Shown in pieces: positions 56,425 through 64,000 of a stretch of 64,000 nucleotides of DNA; the first letter of the stretch is position 1, and each line of letters opens with the position of its first letter. Source of the DNA: Galdieria partita (lineage: Eukaryota > Rhodophyta > Bangiophyceae > Galdieriales > Galdieriaceae); NCBI GenBank assembly GCA_025991245.1, contig BQMJ01000067.1:62001-126000 (forward strand). The letters run 5' to 3'. A program made the position numbers and the translations under genes. The notes beneath the pieces are model-generated. The model saw only the letters and a list, made by a program, of their open reading frames with translations. It had not been told where the DNA came from and did not search any database.

Positions 56425-57013
56425 GACTCGTTTGGATTGCAAACTATACCTTTGATCAACTTTTGGAATTGAATATGGTTGTTTTGAAGAGCGTATCTTT
56501 CAACATGGAAAATAGTTACTGGAAGTCACCGAGTCTTAATAACTAAGATAGAATAACTGTCCAAAATGGAGCCGAATCTTTTCCAATCGAGACACTAGTT
56601 AACCAAATTTCGGCATTTCGTTTCTTTGCTTGAAAATAGAGTAGCTCAGCTCATTTTCGTAATGTGCAAATGGAAATTTATAGATTGGAAAGATTATTTG
56701 ATATACTTATGCTATGTGATTGACTTGAAGGATAATGAAAAAAAAGAATAGGAAACGTTGGCTATAGGATATTCTAAGACATTCCCAACATTTCGCAATT
56801 CCCATAAGAAAACGGCATTGAGCATTCGTTGAATATAACGTTGTTGTAGTTGGAACAATTGTCTATTGAGGAAAGTTGTTGTCTTTATAAAATTAGTAGA
56901 GTCGTTGGTTGAAAACGCTATAGTTATTGTGCCGTATATGCTATTCTTTCCGGTGTTTACTACATATTCCAGTATTTAGAAACTGGCAGTGGTTTGTGAT
57001 ATTCCGCAACGTT
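56425..57013. other. Intergenic region between CYC8 and CNOT2
   Basis: A 589-bp stretch with stops in all frames. It should hold the CYC8 3' region and the CNOT2 promoter. A tRNA-like TAGCTCAG at about 56642 has no partner T arm, so no tRNA is called. Confidence 0.5.
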
Positions 57014-58683
57014 ATGAGTGTACAGCGGAAACCAAGAGAGAACTATAGCGACAACGATAAGCAGTTGAGTGATAAGAAAATGTTCGCAAATTCAGGAAAA
57101 GGTCCAACAATAGATTCCAACAAGTCAAGGAATTCTTTTTTTAGCCATACAAGTAGTCACGTATATGGACCAACGTCAGATTGGGAGAAGAGAGGTTGGG
57201 AAAACACCCAAAACCTCAATGGGACGAATTATAGGCAATCTTCCAGCTTACAAGGTAGTGTACTTTATGATGGCTATCTATTTGGAGTGATACTGATGAA
57301 AAGATAGATATTCCCGGGAGACTGGATTCTGGACACGCCTATGGTGGCCCTAGCGTGGATGTTTGGGGTAGAGCGCCTTCAGATGCAGGAGGAGAGGTTC
57401 AAAAGTTAGTAAGCTCGAGTTCTCCACGATTAGATATGTCCAATTGGGTTTTTGGCGGAAACAAAGTGGAAGAAGGATCCCCACCAGCGTTGGACCTCTC
57501 AGAGTTTCCGACCTTATCCAGTACAGTTTCTTCTTCAGTTCAGGAGGTTAACAACCGACCAACTTCCCATCCTTCTGTCTCACCTCAATTGTCAGGATAT
57601 TATAGTGCAGCGGTAGGAGCTAATAGAACACAGTCAAAGGGAAACATTCCACCAAACGGAAAACGTACCAATATCAACTCCTTTCCTTCTTTGAATACTT
57701 ATGACGAGAGTATCGAAAAATGGTCAGATATGGAAGCAAAGTCAAAGATTGGATCGAACGATGGCGACTGGCAACGTAACTTGATTTCCTTTTCTGACCC
57801 AAAAGTAGGAATGCGCTATACAGAACATTCGACTTCATTTACTGGTTCCAATACAACTCACAACTATGATTCCAAGACAAGTAATCCTAGTTCATCTAGT
57901 GATTTTGGTAATGTTCCTAATTGGATGTCCTCTAATTTTGGTTCAAAGTATTCGAAAGATTCCTTCAAATATTCGAGTAATAACTTGGAACCAGAATCTT
58001 ATACGACAAACTTTGACGTAGCATCCACAACAGCCAATATAGAAACCAAAAGTGATATTTCACAGATATCTTCTCAATTAAGTGAAATTTCATTACCAAA
58101 CAATGATACTATGGAGGTATATGGAATACGAGGACTCTTAAAGTTGATGTCTCCGAGTTGGAGAACGGAACAGCCAGACTATTTGCTACTTACACTTGGA
58201 ATTGATTTGACAAGCTTAGGACTCAATTTGAATTCAACGGAGCCTTTGTATTTATCCTTTGAAACTCCGTTTCTTGATGTGGATAGAGGTCTCTATCATG
58301 AACCTGAATATATTCTTCCTGAATGTTACAAAATGGAACAAAAGCCTCCTCTTTTGAAATTGGGTCATTTTAGGAAGTTTCAGTTGCAAACACTTTTTTA
58401 TATATTTTATTGTATGCCTCGAGATGCCTTACAGATTCTTGCAGCAGCCGAATTATATCAAAGAGAGTGGAGATATCACAAAGACTTGAAACTTTGGTTT
58501 ACTAGAGCACCTGGCACAACGACTCCTGGATATGAGAGAAATGCCTTTATATACTTTGATATAACTACATGGGAAAGAAAACCTTTTCATGAAACAAACA
58601 GAAATTTCTTACAAGGTTTTCTTTCTCAAAATGTGATTACTGAAGCAGTGGAACATTTAGTAAATTCCAATTCGTCGTCCTAA
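57014..58683 (+). CDS. CNOT2: CCR4-NOT complex subunit 2 (CNOT2)
   Basis: Scaffold subunit of the CCR4-NOT deadenylase. Two exons; the 3' splice site is read at GATAG so that LQ joins to DIPGRLDSGH. An alternative acceptor a few bases earlier would create a stop. The N-terminal 350 residues are Ser/Asn-rich and disordered, with the short motif LDLSEFPTLSST that in CNOT2 binds NOT1. The C-terminal NOT-box domain is clear: GIRGLLKLM, LTLGIDLTSLGLNLN, LLKLGHFRKFQLQTLFYIFY, MPRDALQILAAAELYQREWRYH and KLWFTRAPG. The ATG at 57014 starts a polar segment; a longer frame from 56927 looks unrelated. Total about 520 residues. Confidence 0.95.
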
Positions 58684-58707
58684 AATTTTGGCTCTTGACC
58701 ATAGAAA

Positions 58708-61000
58708 ATGGCTGTCTATCAAACACTTACACATAAAGAGGAAACACTTGTACAAAGATTTCGAAAAGGTAGAGGTTTAGGAATATCTGTGCTGACTTCA
58801 ACACAAGACAACGAAAATTTACTTGTCCTTTCAGAAACAGATAGAGTTCAGTGCTTAGTTGATCACTCGATAGACTTGAATTTCACTCTCAAGTGGACTC
58901 TATTGATTCCTCCTAGCAAAAAACTAACTTGTGTAAGTATTTGAATTTTCTTAGTCTACTGAATGTTGTAACTTGATATTTGTTAGCGTGTCATTCCAAT
59001 TGGTTTACGTGGTGTTCAGTTTTTAGGAATTTTAGACCAACAGGACATAACTGTATGGGACGCAAATACAGAACAGTTCGGAGTATTGAACTGGAAAATT
59101 GTTGGACAAGTGCCATATCCAGTAATTTCTTTGGTTGACGTTGTGTTTGGTGAGAAAACGTGTGTGTTGGTGATATCTAGTACAGGATATCAAATCCTAG
59201 ATTCGGCCAGTTTTGATACCATTTTTTCTTTTATATTACAAAAGTACGTAGTTTTTTAGAGTTGAATAGTTTTCGATTTATATTTTTAGTAGTGACTGTG
59301 AACATATTTGCTCTCGAGTGTTTAAAGGAAGTGTTTTTCCTAGAAGTTTAGGATTCAGTCAAGAAAGTGATTATTTTGTGGTATTAGGAGTAGTAGTACG
59401 TGATTCACAAGAGACTGGAAATGAAGTGAATAATCAACAAGACAGTGGAGAAGACATATTCTTTCATATATTTGATGAAGATTGTCGCAAATGCAAAACG
59501 TTGGAATATAAAATCAAAACTTCTGTTGAAGGAAGCACCATTCAGTCACTTATTTTGTATGAAGAACAACAAAATGATGAAACAGTCAGTCTTCATTTAT
59601 GTATACTTTGGTCAAGTGGAATAGTGGAGTTTAGAATGTTGACTTGGACTAGTCAAGAGCCAATTGTTCTCCGTCGAATTAAGTTATCAGACAATTACCT
59701 TATTTTACGGAATGTGTTTCTCTTTGATTTGAGCAGCGATTATTTTGGGATAGTTTTCAAGGAAAGTTTACAAGTTTGGCATAAGAAATGGAAACTTTGT
59801 GTTCGAAATGGGAGTATTCTTAAGGAATTGGGTAATACAAAAAATATAAGTTGGAGTCGTTTCTCTCATTTGGGAGACAATCACTATTGTATTTATGGTT
59901 GTTTTGTGAATGGCTTGATGAAATGGAATTGTGAACTTCCACAACTATCTTTATCGCAAATAGTAGAAATGAAGAGAATAGAAAGTCGGAGGAATATACA
60001 AGACTTGTCGAACATGGAAAGAAAAGGACTCATATTTTCGGAAGATATCTTGGAAACATTGTCCATGAAAGAGAATGATAAACAAGGAGATCGAATTCTT
60101 GAAGCATTATGGGATAAAGAGAAGGAATGGATGAGCCATATAGAACAAGGTCTATACTCTTCCCAAGATATTTTAAGAGTTTTAACAGAACCTCAGTTAC
60201 CCCATAGTTTGAACAATTCTTTCACACAAAGTTCACAACATCATCCTAAATTATGTGAAAAGCCCTCCTCTTTGCTGATCAGCACTGTTTTGATTCATAT
60301 TTTGAAGGCCCTGAAAGATAGAGATTTATCGTATATAACAGTATTGGAGCTTTTAGTTCAAAGACGTTGGGTTGACTATGCTATGTTGGCAAATAGTTTA
60401 TTGTCTTTGGAGAGTCAACAGAATACTACAAAGAATGCCATTTTGTTTCCATTCTTATGGAGAAACTGTTTGTATTCCTTATGTTTGGAATGTATGAAAC
60501 ATATTGTAGATTTACCTCCTATCGAAATAATTTATCTGATTCAACAAGTTTCAAATGACACACAACAGAATACTCTAGTTGAAAGTGATCATTTCCATGT
60601 GGAACAACTATTAAGTATATTATGGGAGAGACCGTTATCGACGAAGGACATGATGTTGGCTTTAGAAATGTTACCTTTTCGTGATGTTATACTTCAGCTA
60701 CGTTTATTTGAAGAAGAGTTGGAAAGTATTCTGCATTCCAAAAGATGGATTTCTAAAGCTTGGATTGAGTGGATCGCTCTCATTTTGGATACTTACATGT
60801 TTGCTCTTATTGTGGATAGCAAAGGTGTACAATACGTTGATCATATCTATAAGAAAGTGAAACAGCTTGAACAGTTGAGTGAAGTCGTCGTCTCTGTTGA
60901 GCCTCTTGTCCGTAGTTTTGTGGAAAGACAACAACTGTTTCTTACAGACAAAGGACAACGGAAGCATTGGGTCGAATATTATTCTTTCACTTTATCATGA
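58708..61000 (+). CDS. NOL11/UTP8-like nucleolar protein
   Basis: About 730 residues in three exons. The first half shows beta-propeller-like strands typical of degenerate WD domains (SVLTSTQDNENLLVLSETD, RGVQFLGILDQQDITVWDA, TCVLVISSTGYQILDSA). The second half is helical with a conserved-looking end (LALEMLPFRDVILQLRLFEE and AWIEWIALILDTYMFALIV), which recalls the C-terminal domain of NOL11, a subunit of the small-subunit processome that works in rRNA transcription and processing. The resemblance is a general pattern of an LxxLP-x-x-DV helix and a DW-x-x-LLLDAH helix rather than a strong match, so the name is tentative. It starts 24 bp after the CNOT2 stop. Confidence 0.6.
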
Positions 61001-61216
61001 TTTGTTCAGTATACAAAATGTTGGACTTGTCATGAATCTTTATTCTGTTGTTTCATAGAAGTGTTGTTGTATATGGAGTTGGTTTACAGTTGTAGTTTGA
61101 ACACATATTGTTCATTGTCTAAATCAAGTTTGTTCATATTTGTTTGAAGAGAAGATACAAACAACAACATATGCAGTAGAAAATAATATTCATATGATTT
61201 TATTCATCAACAGTGA
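61001..61216. other. Convergent intergenic region
   Basis: A 216-bp AT-rich gap between the stop codons of the NOL11-like and PrmC genes; no supported gene. Confidence 0.4.
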
Positions 61217-62354
61217 TCAAATAACCATCATTTGGCAATATCTAGCATGTCCACTCATATCCTTAAAGACTTGCAACAATTCAATTCCTATATTTGGCTC
61301 TTTCAACAAAAAGTCTTTTATCATGTTGGGATGAGAAGGGTCAACTTCTAACCATATTGTGCCACCTTTCTTCAACCAGTTCTTTGCTCCTCTCAAGATA
61401 ATACGAATGATATCCATTCCTAACAAGAATGAACTAGAAGATAAAATCCTATTTGAAGTACTTACCATCTTTGCCTCCCAATAACGCATACGGTGCTTCA
61501 TATTGAACAATTTCCGGTTGCAAGGTTTGATATTCTGCTTCTGATATATACGGAGGATTCGATACCAAAAAGTCATACTTATTCAACGAAAATGTTGCAA
61601 TGTCTTGCAAGTGAATATCTAACAACTGCTTTTGTTCATTCTCTAAAACTATAGCGGCATTTTCTCTCGTCAAGGAAACAGCTTCAGGATCAATATCAAG
61701 CGCCGTCACTTTCAACTGATTTCTACTATCTCCTGCAAACTCCTTCCACCCTTTCAAAAGAGACAAACTGATGGCGCCACTGCCACATCCAATCTCCAAA
61801 CATCTTGTAATCTTATCCTTAGAGCCAGACCTCAACACGACTTTCCAAAACTGTAGGATTCTGTCTACCAACTCCTCAGTTTCCGGACGAGGTATTAAGA
61901 CTGGTCGTCTGACCTTCAAAGTGAGGTTGTAAAATTCCCAATTGCCAACAAGATACTGAACTGGTTCTCGAAGTAGACGGCGAATGGAATACTGTACCAA
62001 AGTGCTCCAAAAAGGCTCTCCCTGTGACAATAAAGAAAGGTTCCCGTGAAGGAACTGTTTCCGACTCAAGCCAAAACAAGTTGCTATTATATATTCTGCT
62101 GACAGTCTCGACTCGGGAACTCCTTGTTGGGTAAAGACCTCACTCAACTTTTTCACCAACTCTTCGGCACTCTTACAGACTTGCAACTTGTCTCTTAGTT
62201 TAGTTTCACTTAACGTTGACACACAAGTAGAGTAATAACTTCTTTTATTCACATGCGACTGATATCTACTTGATATGAAAACCCAAACACGACCTTTCGC
62301 AGAACAGAAGTGTTGCAGACTTTTCAAAACATTGCATGATATGCCAATAAACAT
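61217..62354 (-). CDS. HEMK: Peptide release factor Gln methyltransferase (PrmC/HemK), organellar
   Basis: Methylates the GGQ glutamine of organellar or bacterial-type release factors. The N-terminal helical domain has AEYIIATCFGLSRKQFL and REPVQYLVGNWEFYNL. The Rossmann domain has RPVLIPRPETEELVD, the SAM loop CLEIGCGSGAISL, the acidic ALDIDPEAVSLTREN, and the active site NPPYI, then ALLGGKDG. The protein is joined by a short intron to MDIIRIILRGAKNWLKKGG and ends VFKDMSGHARYCQMM, which fits PrmC. A start at 62354 (MFIGISCNVLKSLQHF) with a basic leader suits organelle targeting. The frame stays open upstream to ATG 62516, but that extra segment is antisense to another open frame and is less convincing. 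Confidence 0.93.
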
Positions 62355-62967
62355 ATTCCTCACTTTGCAAAACACGACATAACTACGAACTTTGAAACAA
62401 AGAGCTTTAAGAAACTTTAAAAACTTTATTTGTTGACAAACAAGTTCCAAAGGAGAAGGAGCAGCTGCGCGAACGCATTCTACTCCAGGGTCATAAATTG
62501 AGGAGTCGACAGCCACATAGTAGTGACCTCGACGGTTTCAACAAACTACTTTCCCTGTCCGAAGACAAAAGGAACGAAGTTTGTCGTCCCCGCACAGTCG
62601 TACTTCTTGCGATGTACAGACTGCCCTCCCAGGTAAGTATGCTTGAATCATTCGGGTGGTTGGACGTTATTTAAAACTTGGATTGAAAATAATTTGATGT
62701 TGGGACGAATTGCTTTGACAATATTACTTATGGATAAGAAGGCATAACTCGACAGTCTTTCAAAAGCTGGATAAGAATCAATTAACAATGATTGTTTCCT
62801 TTTGAACCTTACTTTCTATTCCTGTTCTTTGTGTTCCATATCGTCTCAAAGGATCAAGCTATTCGGCATGCTTTCACGACAAAGGTCGCTTTCTTTGTTA
62901 CTTGTGAGTAGCGTAGTTCTCCATCACTTTATTTAGGATTCCAATTTCTTTCATGGAAAGATTAACG
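62355..62967. other. Gap with an unexplained open frame
   Basis: A 613-bp stretch between the PrmC start and the YebC stop. On the plus strand a frame stays open from about 62411 to 62684 without an initial ATG and contains a GTAAGT donor at 62633. The same DNA on the minus strand is also open as the upstream extension of PrmC. The rest, to 62967, holds no gene I can support. Confidence 0.35.
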
Positions 62968-63917
62968 CTATGTGAAGTTCGCTACATGAGCTACATTTTC
63001 TACATCTTCGTCGTCTTCCAATGCCTCTATTAGTCCATTCACTTTCCTTCCCAAGTCTTCTTCTATTGACACGGATATCATGTTTTTCGGACGATACAAA
63101 ACATCAGCAGACTCAAACACAAAACCTCTCTCCTTCAGACTTTCCAAAATGGTAAAGAATTGATCCGGACTGCAAGTCATGTGAGCTTCCTTCGAACTTT
63201 CCACGACTTCCACATCCTTTGCGTTCAATTCGATGGCTGCTTCTTCCAACTTGTCCAATAAACTCGAATCCTCGGAAATGCTGAAACGTATCACTCCTAA
63301 CTTTTCAAACATCCAATCTACAGAACCTGGAGAACCCAGACTTCCTTCATACTTGTTGAATAAATGTCTTACTTGAGCAGCAGTACGATTACGATTTCCA
63401 GTAAGCGCCTCTACCAAAATAGCTACACCTCCCGGCCCAAACCCTTCATATCGAACGGCTTCCAACTCAGCTTCCGAACGAACACCCAAACCAGACTTGA
63501 TTGCACTCTGAATTTTATCTTTAGGAACATCTAAAGACTTTGCTCTTTCAATGGCAACTGCCAACTTTACGTTTTTGGCTGGGTCTTCTCCGGCTTCTCT
63601 TACTGCCGATATAATACTCCTCGATATCTTTGCAATATTCTGAGAACGCTTAGCATCTGCTCGTGCTTTCTGATCTAGAAAAATTTCTTTTTAATATCTT
63701 TTTACAAAAACTAGTGAATTCCATAGCACGTACGCTTGATGTTGTGCCACTTGGAATGTCCAGCCATTTTCAGAATAGAAGGTATCCAATCTTGCAAGTT
63801 GGGTAATAAAGGTACATTTCCTAGTCCACCTGCAAGTTCTATCTGTGGAAATAAGTGGTTCAAATATTGATTAGTCTTTACATAGATCAACCCGTCCAGT
63901 CGAGCAAACTTGAGCAT
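62968..63917 (-). CDS. TACO1: YebC/TACO1-family organellar translation factor
   Basis: YebC/TACO1 proteins bind ribosomes and help translation of proline-rich or mitochondrial products such as COX1 in animals; bacterial ones were earlier called transcription regulators. Exon 1 (63734-63917) carries a leader and the diagnostic MAGHSKWHNIK; a 59-bp intron (63675-63733) leads to HQKARADAKR, RSIISAVREAGEDP and VAIERAKSLDVPKDKI. The second domain has YEGFGPGGVAILVEALTGNRNRTAA and GSLGSPGSVDWMFE. The last domain ends with the acidic helix LIEALEDDEDVENVAHVA. Every hallmark of the family is present. The 50-residue leader is a plausible mitochondrial or plastid presequence. Confidence 0.95.
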
Positions 63918-63965
63918 CGCTGACAGTCAAATGATTACAATCTTCGATTTGAACATTGTGCGCAT

Positions 63966-64000
63966 ATGAATATTACGCAAGAAGAGGCGCGAGAGTTATT
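63966..64000 (+). CDS. Start of a gene cut by the window edge
   Basis: An ATG at 63966 opens a frame that reads MNITQEEAREL up to the last base. It is divergent from the YebC gene with 48 bp between the start codons, which is the usual spacing here. Eleven residues are too few for a family call. Confidence 0.4.
   Translation, partial: MNITQEEAREL

Noticed and set aside
56642-56700. tRNA-like TAGCTCAG
   Set aside because: No T arm, no acceptor stem pairing nearby.
62611-62870. Mini-gene starting MYRLPSQ spliced to a downstream segment
   Set aside because: It would need an intron of 120 to 220 bp, unlike the 45 to 75 bp seen elsewhere, and gives only about 20 residues.

Overview
The window reads as a nuclear chromosome segment of a very compact unicellular red alga, most likely a Cyanidiophyceae of the Galdieria type. 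The reasons are: about forty protein genes in 64 kb; many small spliceosomal introns of roughly 45 to 70 bp with GTAAGT-like donors; AT-rich coding sequence; plastid and mitochondrial proteins (Vipp1, plastid terminal oxidase, GrpE, NDUFA6, COX5b) mixed with ordinary eukaryotic nuclear genes. The species call is inference. I see no rRNA, tRNA, CRISPR array, transposon or virus-like element.

Layout. 1-1511 is AT-rich and gene-free. 1512-9733: MAPKK-like kinase (+), Vipp1 (-), a short basic protein (+) tail to tail with the Golgi coiled-coil protein CASP (-), aldo/keto reductase (-) and cyanase (-). 9989-16386: NOG1 GTPase (+), fumarylacetoacetase (-), cyclin L (+) and an orphan 478-residue protein (-). 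16817-25320: OMA1 protease (-), a small basic protein (+), adenylate kinase (-), a CTP-dependent lipid kinase relative (+), an O-fucosyltransferase-like enzyme (-), a mitochondrial carrier (-) and SMU1 (+). 25317-32384: an MFS transporter (-), a hidden 50-residue membrane protein (-), glutathionyl-hydroquinone reductase (+), Mediator subunit 10 (+), plastid terminal oxidase (+) and NDUFA6 (-). 32481-41060: YbeY (-), a large split Nup188-like gene (+) and an RNF5/RNF185-type E3 ligase (+). 41405-48490: a FAM98-like protein (-), a small basic protein (+), a second MFS transporter (+), GrpE (+), SRP68 (+) and ORC5 (-). 48812-54052: a VPS10/sortilin receptor (-), a 76-residue YABBY/HMG-like protein (+), kanadaptin (-) and COX5b (-). 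54252-64000: CYC8/SSN6 corepressor (+), CNOT2 (+), a NOL11-like protein (+), PrmC/HemK (-), YebC/TACO1 (-) and the first codons of another gene (+).

The genes form no operon or single pathway. They are housekeeping genes: ribosome biogenesis, splicing, transcriptional control, organelle translation and respiration, and secretory traffic. What stands out is packing. Several convergent pairs have touching or overlapping stop codons, and several divergent pairs have start codons 0 to 50 bp apart, so transcripts of neighbours must overlap or share promoters.

The best discoveries from hand reading are two tiny spliced genes that simple ORF calling would miss (YABBY-like at 51763-52064; membrane protein at 27245-27445), three probable GC-AG introns, an ORC5 with an altered Walker A motif, and an E2F-type site next to the ORC5 start. 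I did not find a convincing new multi-gene system. Exon boundaries below were derived by eye from splice motifs and frame continuity and need transcript confirmation.
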